Source: Syngnathus acus (lineage: Eukaryota > Chordata > Actinopteri > Syngnathiformes > Syngnathidae). Taken from it: a stretch of DNA of 64,000 bases. Below the pieces are notes generated by a model. The model was not told the origin of the DNA. It made no database searches and saw only the letters and a list, made by a program, of their open reading frames with translations. This document shows positions 1 through 12,480 of this stretch, piece by piece. The DNA lies in the NCBI RefSeq assembly GCF_901709675.1, contig NC_051088.1:11000193-11064192 (forward strand). The letters run 5' to 3'. A program made the position numbers and the translations under genes. Every line of letters starts with the position of its first letter. Position 1 is the stretch's first letter.

Positions 1-454
1 TAATTTTATGTATAATTAAGGCCCATTGAAATGCAATGGAGAAAAAACAACAAATAAACACCCTAAATTATATATAAAAACCATTCAATACATGGAAAAT
101 GGTTGTAGAGTCCCCAAATGATCTGCAAATTATGACATTAAAACTGATCACCAATTATGCATAAAAATGAATGCCGATTCGATCCAACTGATCAAATCTG
201 CGTAAAGTCTACTCTCCGCTACAGTACACAAGCTGAAAGAATTCCAACAGAGGGATCAGCTGAGCTGGAGAGCGTCACAACCAGGAGCGCCATGCATACT
301 TAAAAGGCTTCTCTAAAGATGAGTGGCAGTATGAGGGAACAAATATGGATTAAATTGACTTTATTTATTTGAGATTTTCAAGGGGGTGGGCATACAAATT
401 AGGGTCATAGTAATCATACATTGATAGATGTGTGGTGGTCTTTTATAAACTCAC

Positions 455-660
455 CTGGCGGAGTCAGCCAAATAAAAGTCGACCGCGTATCCAAAGTAGC
501 TTCCGTTGTCCCCACTGTAAACAGACGGGTTTTCCACGTCCAGGTTGAAGGCTCCACATCCAGGAAGAAAAGCGAGCAGAAGCCCGGCGAGGCGCAGCAG
601 CGAGCGGGCCACGAGAGCGCCCGTCCCCGGCGTCTTTGAGCGAACTCGCCCCGGGAACAT
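455..660 (-). CDS. itga5: Integrin alpha subunit, first coding exon (probably integrin alpha-5), partial
   Basis: This is the first coding exon of an RGD-binding-type integrin alpha chain, a cell-surface matrix receptor subunit. The ATG is at 660. A basic N-region and a hydrophobic stretch ([17 protein letters not shown]) form a signal peptide ending near residue 37. The mature N-terminus starts [13 protein letters not shown], followed by [11 protein letters not shown], the opening of the first beta-propeller repeat in integrins alpha-5, -V and -8. The exon ends at 455 before a consensus donor (GTGAGT); the remaining exons lie to the left of the window. The residues resemble alpha-8/alpha-V at least as much as alpha-5. 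I favour itga5 only because every neighbour maps to human 12q13, where ITGA5 lies. An in-frame upstream ATG at 792 precedes no signal-like sequence and is probably not used. The family is confident; the paralogue is not. Confidence 0.7.
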
Positions 661-1260
661 TTTGACGGAAAGTGGGGGGGAATTGCAAAACTGGTGCACG
701 TCTTGCACTCTTCTAGAAAATATTGTCTTCTCGAGTAAACTAAAACCAAAAGCGAAGCTACAACTGCATCCCCTTGACTTGGATCCAAGCAAACCACAGG
801 GTGAGTGCGTTCATGAACGCACCGTCAGCTCTTGTGCGCAATCCAGACCCACGCCTCTTCACGACTGAGCTCCAAGACCCACGCCTCCTTGTCTTTCTCT
901 AATCAAACTTATAGCAGGGAGTTCCCACAGCCGGGAACCAAAAGTTTGGAAGAGTGGGAGGAGGAGCCTGTGATTCCCTGCGAGAAGAAAAAAACTTTTC
1001 ACAGTCCATCCACTAATCATTGTTTACCTCTATTGCACTTTTGCGGTATACCTATCAGAGATCGGACGATGATTAACCAGCTTCACAATACTCCTTTTGA
1101 TCACACTTTGAGACACAAGAGTAAATATAACCCTACACAACAATGGTCAATTGGTCATTTTGATCAGACGTAGCTCTACGTGACCCTAAATACATTATTG
1201 GGCAGCAATTTAAAAATCTTGCGCAATACGTGGATCGTAATGTATAACAATGACGTATGA
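661..1260 (-). promoter_or_regulatory. Putative 5' UTR and promoter region of the integrin alpha gene
   Basis: This is the sequence immediately upstream of the integrin start codon. GC-richer sequence extends from the exon to about 850, as expected for a first exon and 5' UTR, and then turns AT-rich. I see no clear TATA box. No other gene is visible here, so the transcription start is inferred from position only. Confidence 0.35.
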
Positions 1261-1311
1261 CAAAAATTTTTTACCTGTCGTTAATTCGAAAATATTAATA
1301 AATACATTTCT

Positions 1312-1506
1312 GTACTGGTTAGAACATCCGCCTCACAGTTTAGAGGCGCAGGTTTCGATTCCGGTTTCAGCCTTCCTGTGTTGAGTTTGCATGTTCTCTC
1401 CGTGCCTGCGTGGGTTTCCTCCGGATACTCTAGTTTCTTTTCAAATTGCCAAAAGGTGTGAACGGTATAAGTGCCCTGCGATTGGCTAGTGACTAGTTCA
1501 TCTGCG
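1312..1506 (+). repeat. tRNA-derived SINE copy
   Basis: The copy begins with an A-box-like stretch (TGGTTAGAACATCCG, 1316-1330), followed by CCTCACAG and a B-box-like GGTTTCGATTCC (1351-1362, one extra T). It continues with the common teleost body 'gagtttgcatgttctc...gtgggtttcctccgg' and the tail words 'gtgccctgcgattggct'. It is a decayed copy. The same family recurs near 2.1, 2.3, 2.8, 14.1, 50.3 and 52.0 kb. Confidence 0.7.
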
Positions 1507-2087
1507 TGGAAGATTTGAAGTCATGTTTGTATGATGACCTCATTGAACAGAATTAGGTCTGATGTGGTCTAATGGGGATTTGCGGAGGAGCGAGCGGGGG
1601 CGTTGTTCTTCTGTGACTGACTCACACGCTGGACTGGAGGAGCACTTTCATGACGTTGGTAGAAACGACTCACTGGAGACCCTGAACACGGCGCCTGGAA
1701 TGAGTGACTTCAGCTGATTCACTGGAAGCCCTCAGGGATAGAACAGAGGGCCCAAATTTGGCCGTCTGGTAGCAGCAACACAAACTCTTCCGTCCATTCT
1801 CGTATTAATAGCCGCTCCGGAACACCCCGACTCGGGCAGCGAGCTGACTGACGGCAGTAATCCGCCAAGTCTGGAGGGCCTATTCGCAGCTGTTGAGGGA
1901 GCCCCTGAAAGTTACCTCACTAATCCTGCACGTCAAATGCTTTTCTCAATGAAAAATACAAACTGACCGATCAAGCCGAGCAGCTGCTGTCATTTAAAGC
2001 ATTCGATTACATGACAACAGCATTTCAGAGCCACAACACTCTAAATATGGATGTGAACTTTTTTTTTTAAACACGTACAATATATTA

Positions 2088-2234
2088 CTTTAGTGGTTAG
2101 CACATCTGTGACACAGACGAGAGGTTCTGGGTTCGAATTCTGTCTGAGGTCCGCTTGAAAGTCCGATGGAACAGTCTCCAGCAAAAACCTCGACCCTATA
2201 GAAAAACAAAATGCTTGGATGAATAAATGGATTT
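2088..2234 (+). repeat. tRNA-derived SINE copy, internally shortened
   Basis: The head TAGTGGTTAGCACATCTG and B-box GGGTTCGAATTC (2129-2140) are followed almost directly by a tail related to 'ccagca...ctcgaccctatagaaaa..tggatgaat'. Most of the SINE body is missing. It belongs to the same family as the copy at 1312-1506. Confidence 0.6.
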
Positions 2235-2302
2235 TTGGGATTCACCAATTTGCTGACCTGGGCTTGTCAGCGCTTTAGCTGTCTTTAGAGTCTTCAACAC
2301 AG

Positions 2303-2412
2303 GATCTGGGAATGTGGGAGGATGTACCTGAATAAAACCGGAGATAACAAAAAATCCACACAGGAAGGCCGAGGTAGGAATTCTAACCAGGAGGTACGAG
2401 TTAGAGCTGGCT
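2303..2412 (-). repeat. SINE fragment, reverse orientation
   Basis: Read on the minus strand, this contains the family words 'ccttcctgtgtggatttt' and 'ctccggttttattcaggtacatcctcccacattccc', a decayed body of the same tRNA-derived SINE. No usable pol III boxes remain. Confidence 0.5.
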
Positions 2413-2812
2413 GCTCGAAGGTGGAAAATGTTTTAGAAAAATACTCTTCCACATGTTGATGTTTTAACTAATTTTCTTCAGGTATCACGTCATCTCCTTT
2501 CCACTGTGAGCTCAGTCTAAACAAACAGATTATTTTGTTTGTGTTTCTTAATTGTCTTTCTAAGTGGCTGCCTGCTACTTTACACCTCTTATCTTCACAC
2601 ATTTTGCCTTTTTGACCTTTTCAAGAATAAAGACAAACACAGTGGTCGACTACAATCTGTTCCACCAAGCTGCCTGATATTTGATAAAGAAACATGCAAA
2701 ACGACACATTTTCAGAGCCAGGCACAAGATTGATTTGCTTGTCTAATTTCCTCACTTGATAGCTGGGCAGGCACTACAGAGACCTAAAAATGTGTATAAA
2801 AGCAAAGTTAAT

Positions 2813-2915
2813 TTTGAACATGCAAACTCCACACAGGAAAGTTTGGAGCCAAAGTTCACAAATATGAGCCTCAGAACCGTGAAGCCGACATGCCAACCAC
2901 TTGTCCACTTTTGCT
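2813..2915 (-). repeat. SINE fragment, reverse orientation
   Basis: The segment 'gaacatgcaaactccacacagga' through 'gcctcagaaccgtgaagccgacatgccaaccact' is the reverse complement of the SINE head and body. It is strongly diverged. The flanking sequence (1.5-2.1 kb and 2.9-3.4 kb) shows no gene. Confidence 0.5.
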
Positions 2916-3387
2916 GCCATCAGTTGGCCTTGACTAAGCGAACGCTATTTTCCATCTCTCTCCAAGTGTGATGAAAAAAGGGGGCGTGCTTTCATTCCAG
3001 TGCCTCAGTTTTGACATCATCATTCGGCCACCAAGGCGACACAGCTGAAACACACACACGCTTGCAGAGCAATTCACACCACTCGACACAGCTGACACAA
3101 TGCTTTAAAAATAGACCTGGCGCTTATATGTATATAAAGTCAGGCCCGTATTGACCGACTTATGAAGAGTGAAAGAATGTCAGCGATAGAGAGATAGGTC
3201 AACATATTAATAGTTCAACAAGTAGGTCATATCTCCACAAGTGTGTGACTTGACGATAACATTGAACATGTCCAAATTCAACGTTCAACGTGGTTACAAC
3301 CAATCTTTTTCAAACTGGTTTATAATAAAAAATGACCGTAAAGAGGCTTACCATGTAATTCTCTATTATTCCAGTCAAACCCCTTAA

Positions 3388-3862
3388 GCCATTTTCACAC
3401 TGCACTTAGCATGGTGAATGGTGGGCTTCATGGATCAGAGCAATGCTGGACAGCACAGTACGGCAAAAAGGGCCTGTCACCCATGAACGTTCCATTGGAA
3501 GTATCGCCAACTGTCTACTCTGCAGTGGCCAACTTTACATCATCCGCAAGTGGAAATTTTTTTGCAGATCCTTATGAATGTAATTTGCACACGCCGATTT
3601 CGTGCTCGGACTCCAGCAAGTCTGGTATGCTTCCACTATGTTCCGCTGAATTTAAAGGGAATGAGGGGAGCCGCTGTGATCTGCCGGGAATCAAGTTGGC
3701 TGTGTTCAGTCCCACAAGCCTTCTAACTGTACCTGACTACAAGATACAAAAAAAAAATTCTCTCGGCGTAGTTACTGTTAGCTGTCAGCACATCCAAATA
3801 TGAGCAACCGGTGTGCTGTAGTTTTTATGACGTAAACATGTCCAGAGTGAAAAGGGATTCAC
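3388..3862. mobile_element. Possible MITE with imperfect terminal inverted repeats
   Basis: The left end reads CCATTTTCACACTGCACTT just after a TTAA-containing sequence. The right end, read on the minus strand, begins CCCTTTTCACTCTGGACATG. The similarity of the two ends suggests degenerate inverted repeats around about 470 bp. The enclosed 130-codon open frame (3411-3803) resembles no protein I know and is probably fortuitous. Superfamily is not assigned. Confidence 0.3.
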
Positions 3863-4825
3863 TCTGCCATCTACTTGCTGATCTTACAGCCTTGTTGGGA
3901 CATGGTGGCTTTCCGCCAAAACGCACTAAACGTCAGACTTTTTGACACGCAAAGGCAGCAGCCTACGCCCACCCTCATTCCACCATCTTTGGTGGGCCGA
4001 CACCGGTGGGACGGGGGTCTGGAGAAACCCTGAGGCCGACCATTAGGCAACTGTTAAGTCACAGAATAAACACCATTTTACCACTCGGGTACAGACAGCA
4101 AATAAAAGCCACAAGAGGCATTTTAGCGGTTTGTACGCAAATCGGAACAATCAGAGGATTTAACGTCTGTTTGCTCCTTGGGGCCATTTCCCTTCGTCTT
4201 TTGAATCTGATGCTGTCGAGTGAGGCCATTGGTTTTAATGATGGAAAATGTGGTTCTTTGGGGGTGGCGTTAGTGTAGGGGGGGGCACCTCCACCATTGA
4301 GAGAAAGCAAGCTTCTGGTTGAAATAGTCTCTACAGCTCAGGAACAAGCTCGCTCGTGATCCAAAACCTAAGCTCGTCTTCCTTCAAAACACATATTCAT
4401 TTTCCTTCCTCCTCTTGTTTCCTCATGTCTCTCCTCAGCTGGAGCAGCACATGGAACAGACAGGAAATTCCTCGGGTGTAAAAGCCCGCTCTGGCTTCCT
4501 GTTTCATTAGGTTCTTGTTCTTGGTCACTCTGGTCCACACAATCGTTCGATTCCCACCTCCCCCGAGTGATGCAGATTGTTCCAGGCTGGGCGATATGGC
4601 ACTTTGGATGACAGATGAGTCATGAAGCGGCGGAAGTCATGAGCTGGCCCCGGTTGCAGAGCGGCCCGCCCTTTGTTTTCAACACATGCGCTTAGCAACG
4701 CGACGCAACGTGATTGTTAGAGATGAAGAAATCCTCCCAGGGGCTTTTTAGGGGGTAAAGATTTCTTCGTTGGAGTGTTTGCAGTCGTCTCTTTAAATTG
4801 AACACTCTATGTACAAGCGCTACGA

Positions 4826-4866
4826 GTGTGTGGGTGTGTGTGTGTGTGCGTGTGTGTATGTGTGTA
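4826..4866. repeat. (GT)n microsatellite
   Basis: This is an interrupted TG/GT run of about 40 bp. The surrounding 3.9-5.3 kb shows no coding potential. Confidence 0.8.
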
Positions 4867-5325
4867 GTGTTTGTTAGCCTGAATCAAGGTTTTTTCAGCT
4901 AAATGTGAGCCACTCCAACCCAATCCAACCTTCGATTTATTTTGTGTTATTTTGAGTGTTTTGATATTGATTAGTTGACACTAAAGTGAGCCAACGTCAT
5001 TCCTAAATGTGAAATATGTTGGCTATAAATGAAGGCCTGTAAGTACCTCAATCATAGGCATTACTTGGACCTGATGCATGAAAGTTTAGCTAAAGCTTCA
5101 GTAAGGATTCAGCAGTTTTATAGTCAGTAAACAAATAAATCCATCACATGGGAATTTCCGTAATACAAATAATGGTTCACCAGAAACCAATCAAAATTTC
5201 ATGCGTTCATAAAATGGTCCCTGTAGTTGCAATTGCGCATTTACAGGGAACTTGTAAATCCATGTTTTAGAATAATCATTGGTCTTGTTCCCTGACTTTT
5301 AGGTTGTTTGTGTCAACTCTTTAGA

Positions 5326-5400
5326 GCAGGGGTGCCCAAACCTTTTCAGCTCGCGAGCTACTTTTGAAATGACCAAGTCACAAATATCTACCCACTAAAA
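5326..5400 (+). mobile_element. hAT-type transposon end fragment
   Basis: The sequence CAGGGGTGCCCAAACCTTTTC followed by 'agctcgcgagctacttttgaaatgacc' is the characteristic terminal inverted repeat and subterminal sequence of a teleost hAT element. It runs directly into the tandem CAGG-rich block; no matching opposite end was found. Confidence 0.55.
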
Positions 5401-5403
5401 AAA

Positions 5404-5790
<387 letters not shown>

Positions 5791-8329
5791 ATGGCCGCGA
5801 ACAAAAGACTGACGCTAGTTGTGTTAGTCTGTGCATGTTTTCCATAATGCGTTAGTTTATTTTGTTTTTTACTTTATAAAAACCTATAGTCATAGCATAA
5901 TTGAGAAGAATGTAAAGAATAACAGAAAAACAGTTCGTACATAATGATTTCAAGCTTCAGTATAATACAAAGAGTTGAGCCACTAAGCTTCAATCAGTTA
6001 TTAGTATACATAATATATGCCCGTGAGTATTGTTATATTTTCTGCCTGCAAGTGTTACTGCAAAGTTTGTGTACAAATATTGGTGTTATATTGGAGTTAG
6101 TATAACGACTTCAACATTGATCTAGGTTTGTTAGCATTAGTAAAAAGAAAGGATTTTATGAAAGTATATATCCACAATTAAAAGTGTATTATTTTGTCAC
6201 TCCACTCCATCACAACAAATCCATTTGTATGGTTGTTGTAGCAATATGTTTGTCAGTATATCTCTATTTTTCTGCACTGTAATTTGAAATGAACAGGGTG
6301 TCAAACTTAGTCACTAGAATGTCTTTGTTGAATCCTCCAAGTCACACTGTGTGCATGCAACAATAGCGAGCATTTATTTGTTTGTGGCTCTCCTCTGCCA
6401 CATCAAAACTTAAACGGCCAAGCTTGCGTGCGTGTCATCACATCATCACCCACCACCGGGGCCCAGATGCCAACTCACACAGGAAACGCACACGTATTAG
6501 TTAAAAACAGCATGCTGCAAATTGTGTCAACTACAATAATAACGGAAGTGTTTTAGTGAAATTATTCAAATCTGTCTAATGTGTTTAGACGTATAGTAGC
6601 CCTATTATACTGAGTAGCCTAGGAAAGAACAACCAGCGTGGTTAATTCGCTCAAATCACTTAGCTGACTCGGCACTGTTCCTTCATTGTGTGGGTTTGGG
6701 TACGTCATAGTGGCAGCCAAGTGCCTTATTATTTTATCTGTCCATTTTTAATGGTGCTTGTCTTCATTAATGTCACGGTCGAAATGGAATTTATTCCAGT
6801 TGACCTTGGGCAAAAGGTCAGATGAACACCTTGGACCAAAGTGGCCTTGGAAAAAGGACGCTTGGTCAGCTGGAGATGACGTCACCACTATTTCCAAAAT
6901 TGATTACTGTATATGTGATTTTTCCCAGAAGCCTGACAGTGTGAAAATATAGATTTTATGGTAGTCTGGGATTATCATCATGGCCATCCTGTCAACTATA
7001 AGAGAAAGAGATTACATTTATTAAAACAACATGCGTTTGTTTTGCCAAGATCACCAGAAGGAAGCAAGGTGGGTCCACCATCAAGTCCTCCCCCCCCTTC
7101 TCAAACAATATCATTTTTGAAACCAAATAAATTCATTTGTAAACGTTGCTAGATTTTGTATAATTAATATTTTCTAATGTATTCTTGCCATCATTTTTGG
7201 GGGGAAAACGAGTGGTACAGCTAAACCCAAAGAAACCACAGCAACTCGTGTACATGGAAAAACTACGGGAAAAAAACCAACAACAAGGAAATGCCAGCAA
7301 GCTTATCTGACAATGCAACAACAACTAATAAACATGAGGACAAGTCTAAAAAGGGGGCCAAGACCATCCCATGACCCATGGACATGGACGCACATTCACG
7401 CACCCAATTTAGCATGCAGGCTGCCTCATGTTTTATTTGGATGGGCCATTTGTCTCTCCGAGTAATGATGTACCCCTTTTTCCTCTTCTTGTGTTTTTGT
7501 ACACGAGCGGCCGTTTTATGGAATGTGTCTATAAAATGCTTGTTAGTGTGGGTACAGCCTGGGGGTGTTGTTTCAAACACACACACACACACACACACAC
7601 ACGTATAAGCGATCACACATTCCCTCCAATTTGTTCCCACACCCACTCAAACTCACTCGCCAAATGCATTTGACACGGTGCACATGGAAATAGCCGGTCC
7701 ACTTTCCCTTAAGGTTAAACCTCATATGTGTTCAGACACAAACACAAACATGCCTTGGGTAGCATAGTTGTCATTGTTGTTTTTTTGTCACATTTGGTGT
7801 TCACATTACTCTCATATGCCCACAGGAAATGAATGAATCAGAAATTTGCAATAACAAAATGATGCTGTCATGAAATCTTGACGAAGGAAACGCTTGTGAC
7901 GTTTTAACTGTCACAAGAAGGTAACCACTCTTAAAAGCAGGATAGGATTCTCCACTTGTTCGAATGTGAGCATACTTATCTTTTTGCAATTTTCTTAGCA
8001 GTCCTTGTTGAGAATACTTTGTGAATAAGTGTCGCAAAAAGCCAAAAAAGAAGCAAAAGATTTATGCTTGCTGAACTGAGCTCTTGTGATGTACGCCACA
8101 ATTCAAACAACCTGTTTATGTTTTATTATGATTATCACAATTTTTTTCATGTCCTGATTTTGGTCCTTTTATAATACCAGCTCGCATTGTTCTATTGGTT
8201 CGTACTGAGTCATGTGGTTACCAATTTGAACTCTCTCTCCCAGGTTACCAAATATGGTTCCTCAGTCGATAGAGGGCCTTTAAGCTTGTGTCATGGTGAC
8301 CATTTGGGATCGCCAATGAAAACACCGCC
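5791..8329. other. Gene-free intergenic sequence
   Basis: This stretch is AT-rich with no open frame resembling a known protein. The only feature I see is a (CA)n microsatellite at 7576-7602. Confidence 0.5.
7576..7602. repeat. (CA)n microsatellite
   Basis: This is a perfect AC dinucleotide run of about 27 bp. Confidence 0.85.
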
Positions 8330-8960
8330 GCTAGTGTCATGACTCCACCGCAATTAATCGGCCGCATGGTGGCATGTTTTGCTTCTACCTCTGGAAGTTC
8401 CTCGGCCGCACTGCTTGTTTACACAAAAATTAACAATGTCGGGGAAATGCCACCCCTGCCTGGAATGTCAGATAGCGCACCACGACAGAGGGCCCACCCC
8501 TGGCCCGCTGCACATTTGCCTGCGGTGTGGACGAGACTTCAGGACGAGGCCGGGAGCGAGTACAAAATTCAAAGGTCTCCCAAGAATGCCGCACGTTACC
8601 AAGCAGCGTCGCATTCAAATAAACGTTGTGTGCAAAACGACCTTCACAGTGACACCTCCAGGCCTCCTTTTATGCCACTTGTTTATGTTCACGTGCAAGT
8701 TCGCCTTATATAGACGCCATCGGCGGGCGTGCAATCGGCCTCATATTGACTCATGTACGAGAGGTTGAATCCAGTGCGAGTGGGAGGTCTCACTACGCGG
8801 AGTAAGAACATCAGAGCGCCCGAGGTGATTGACAGTGCAATGTCAGCAAATTCATTAAGGAGCCTCGGCGAATATCGTGTCCTCGGTCGGGATTGGATTT
8901 CTAGCCAAACAGAGTGAAGCATGAGAACGAGCAAGTAGAAGCAGACGGGAAGTGAGGTGT
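8330..8960. promoter_or_regulatory. Candidate cis-regulatory island (PBX/MEIS-type site)
   Basis: This repeat-free, GC-richer block lies in an otherwise AT-rich intergenic interval. It contains TGATTGACAG at 8826-8835, the consensus composite site for PBX-PREP/MEIS homeodomain dimers, followed by an ATTCATTAAG homeodomain-like stretch. Overlapping open frames exist on both strands but resemble no protein. A regulatory role is inference; cross-species conservation was not tested. Confidence 0.25.
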
Positions 8961-11900
8961 CTTCTAATGAAAGGCTACGAGGTCAAGTGTGTTATTATCG
9001 TTCGAACGCAGCTTCTTCTGAAAGGTGACACATCCTTACGTAGAATCTACACCTGTTCTCCGGTCCCGTTTACCTCTCTGAACCGTGCAGTTATTTGTTC
9101 AACAGTCTGGTTAATATAAGAGCCCCCTCGGCCCCTTTTATAGCAAACCCATGTGTATGTTTTTGAGGCGCGGCGGTTGTGTATGCTTATTATGACTGGT
9201 TATTCTCTCGTCGCATCAGCAGTGGGGTGGTCTGTTCCATTATTAGCTTGGCTGGTAGGGGAAGATAGCCACCGAAAATGTTTAAAAATGATCATTCATT
9301 CATTCAGATCCTGGTCAAAATCTGAATGGCTTCATAGAATGACTTTTTTGTGTGTCAAAAGGTTTATTAAAATAAGATACACTGGATGAGAATTTATTAA
9401 CACAACATTAGATTACTTTAATGAGATTATACATTTCACAAAAGTCAAACAATGACCACGAGACAAGAAGTTGCAGCTAACTTCAAAGCCTGACTTGAAA
9501 GTATTAACAGTATATACACAGAGGTTAATGTATAAAAACAAATTTGTTAGAATTGGACCTTTAAATAAAATTGTGTGAATGCTAAATTGGCAAGCAATAG
9601 AAAGCACCAAAAAAAACAACTACTGACAAATATCATCAAATCAAGTCAAAAAATGGTCGTTCTCTAAACACCCCGACTTGTCTAAACATGGAATTATGAT
9701 GAATATTGATCCAGGCATGACAGATCCAGGGAGGAATTTTTATTGCAGCCGAATGGAGCTCTGGGATGGTCTTGGAAAATCTTTGCCTTCAGGACTGTCC
9801 TTAATAGTCAATCTTCTGCAGTTTATACGACTCCTCTCCAGGCCGCAAGGAATCCTTTCTTCCAACAGCCAGTTGTAAACTATAAATAGCTTCGGCATGA
9901 TACAGTTTGTGCTGGCTGGCTTGTAAGGTGGGCTGAGCAGGTTTGTATTCAGCAGACACGTTCTTCATCCGAGAGTCCAACAATCTCAGAGTTCCTGTGT
10001 TTGTGTTAAGGAATGTTGTTTTGTGTGCTGTTGATGAAAATCCCCAACATCACGAGACAAAACACGTCCGGTTTGCACAACTTCACAATGGACTCACGTT
10101 GTTCAAAGTGTTGAAATGTGACAGTCACGCCTAATTACGGTCATGGTACGAATTGCTTTATGCAAACCCGTTCTGACATATAAATCTGATTATTAACAGC
10201 TTAGCGAGAGATCTCCTTCACTCGGCAGCCACGGTCGGTCTCTTTTGGGGTTTGGAGAGTGATACATTATCCATTCAACAACAAACCTTTCTTTCACATT
10301 TTCACAAGTGGAACACCCAGCAGGAAGAAATGAGCTCATCAGCGGTTGCCTAGCTTTGTATAAGACTACAACAGAACAGTGGAGGTTTGTGTCACATTGT
10401 CCTGTTGGGAGGAGAAGCGGAGGTGCTACAATAAGCCAAATGTTATCTGACCCCAAACGTGACCCCGCCTGACCGGCTGGAAAAAAGAAGAAGCTGCAGT
10501 TACTTTGCACTTCCTTGCATAGTATCGTGACACCTGTAATCCGGCCAAATATATAGCATGCACGCATTGTATGTCGTAACATGTTTGGCGACCTCACATG
10601 ACAATAATAAAGACATTGGAGACGATACGAGCGAACAGAACTAGCTTATTTAGAGGAACTTCGGGAAACAGCTTTGACTCATAAGGCACGGGGGGCCGTT
10701 CATTAGAGGAAATGAATCAGCATGAGAAAGCAAACATCGAGTGTTGCTGTCCATGCTCGACAGGTATTACCATGAATGGTCAGCGTCTCTCGCAAGTGAG
10801 ACATTTTGTCTCCAGGTGGCAGAGATGAATCACAATACAAGCTCACACTTCCTGAATGAGCGAACTGGAGGGAAAAATAACACTTATAAAGCAAAGTTTT
10901 TGTGCCGTAAAGTCCAAATGATTCAGCGCTTGTACCCTAGACATCACTTAAAAGGCTAATTTTTTGTAAACTTTGTTATAACAGCTGGAATAGAAGTCGT
11001 AGTACCGACAGAAGCTAGGCTAACCGATAGCTTGAATCGGGCATTGTGTATATGTTATTTAACTTTTAATGTCAAGACAGCTTTCAGGAGTGATCACATC
11101 TGAGTGTGATGCTTCTTCTATTCTGGCACCTCTCTTATCACTCATGTGTATGGGCATGCAAGGCTCAGATTGCCAAAAGGGAGTTAACGCTCACTCATCG
11201 GCGTGTCAGCTTCAGCCTTGCCTCTCAAACACGTCTGCTTTCTGTTAGCGTAAGCTTGGGCTTGTGTTGTGCTCTAAATATTTTTACTTAACAAGTTGCC
11301 ATCTCGCTATCCATCCCATGTGAATCCACATCGATGTAATCGCTCAGACCAATTTGGTATCTTCTTTGTTGTAACTTGTGTCTTTTTTTTCCCCCTTCTG
11401 CCTTTTTCTCCACTCCCGACATTCCACAGAGAATCATACGATCCCAAAGGCCAAGTTGAGATAAGTCAATCAGGAATATTTCATGCCAAACTCTTGAAAG
11501 GTTCCAGAGAAGCTCTGGAAGTTATCACTTTGGAGTCATTCCGGTCCTCCCATCGATGAGAATAATCCACGTGACGAGCCAAGCAACATCCTTTTACTGA
11601 GATACAGAGCCAAATGTGTCATAAAGTTACTTTCCCTGCTGCTCCACCACCATGTTGTCATGTCTGTAATTGCTTCCATGACTCTTAGTTGTGGTGCGGG
11701 CCATACTGCTGATGTTAGCCACAGGTGGAGGACAGGCCAGGCTCAGCTGGGTGGGGTGCTGGACTGACTCGGCGGAGTCCGTCAAAGGAGGAGCAGATAG
11801 TGATGACATAAGGATGAAGTGCTGTGTGCTGTATGACTGAGGCTTTCCTTTGTTCTTTTGCTTTTTCCTTCCTTTTGTCATTCCAGGTATTCTAACTGTC

Positions 11901-12100
11901 TATTTTATCGTTGGATTTTCCACTTGGAACCGTAAAACAGTTTACTGCACTCAAGCAAAGGCTGAATAAAAATTTGATTTAAAACAAAGACAAGAGTATC
12001 TGAAGAATGCTTTTATATGTTTGGTCTTATTTTACTGCTGTAGGAGACAGAAAGATAGACAGAGAGATAGATAAAAACCAACATACTATTCCTGATTCAT
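8961..12100. other. Gene-free intergenic sequence
   Basis: I see no gene in this interval. A MEF2-consensus decamer (CTATAAATAG) lies at 9880-9889; its significance is unknown. Open frames here are short and lack recognisable domains. Confidence 0.45.
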
Positions 12101-12480
12101 GTATACATGCTTGTCTTTCAGCATTTGCGTAGCAAACACAACAGCTGCGGTCCCAAACTCATCATAAAAGTTTCGTGGGCGGCTTTAAAGCCTTCATTGG
12201 CAAACAAACAAGAAAGGAGACCCTCAGGTGATTCCACAAAGAGCGCGTTGATCCACCTGCCGGCCGCCGGCCAGGAGGCGGAGCTTGGCAGTTTAGTCTG
12301 TGATTAGTGGTGTTTAGAGGGCAGAGGGGTGACCTCTCCTCCCTGGGTGAGTGGTCACACTCTGCAGGGGCCTGATGAAGGGGCCCGAGAACAGGCTCAC
12401 AGGCTGACACACTACAGCGCTCTCTAATCTACTGTGACCAAACACGGGCCGGAGAGCGGGTGGATTTAGGGGGTACCAGC
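12100..12480. promoter_or_regulatory. Candidate cis-regulatory island
   Basis: This is a second GC-richer, repeat-free block. It has a forkhead-like GGCAAACAAACAAG (around 12199-12212), the palindromic GCCGGCCGCCGGC, and E-box-like sequence. No coding frame is recognisable. It may be an enhancer, but this is suggested only by composition and motifs. Confidence 0.2.

Noticed and set aside
661-792. In-frame upstream ATG extending the integrin N-terminus
   Set aside because: The extension would place about 44 Cys/Phe-rich residues before a normal signal peptide; the ATG at 660 gives the expected integrin precursor.
1351-1362. B-box suggesting a tRNA gene
   Set aside because: The surrounding sequence cannot fold a cloverleaf and continues into the known SINE body, so it is a tRNA-derived SINE.
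3411-3803. 130-codon open frame in the left intergenic region
   Set aside because: No recognisable domain; it lies between imperfect inverted repeats of a probable MITE.
7263-7646. 127-codon minus-strand open frame
   Set aside because: It includes translation of a (CA)n microsatellite and has no homology signal.
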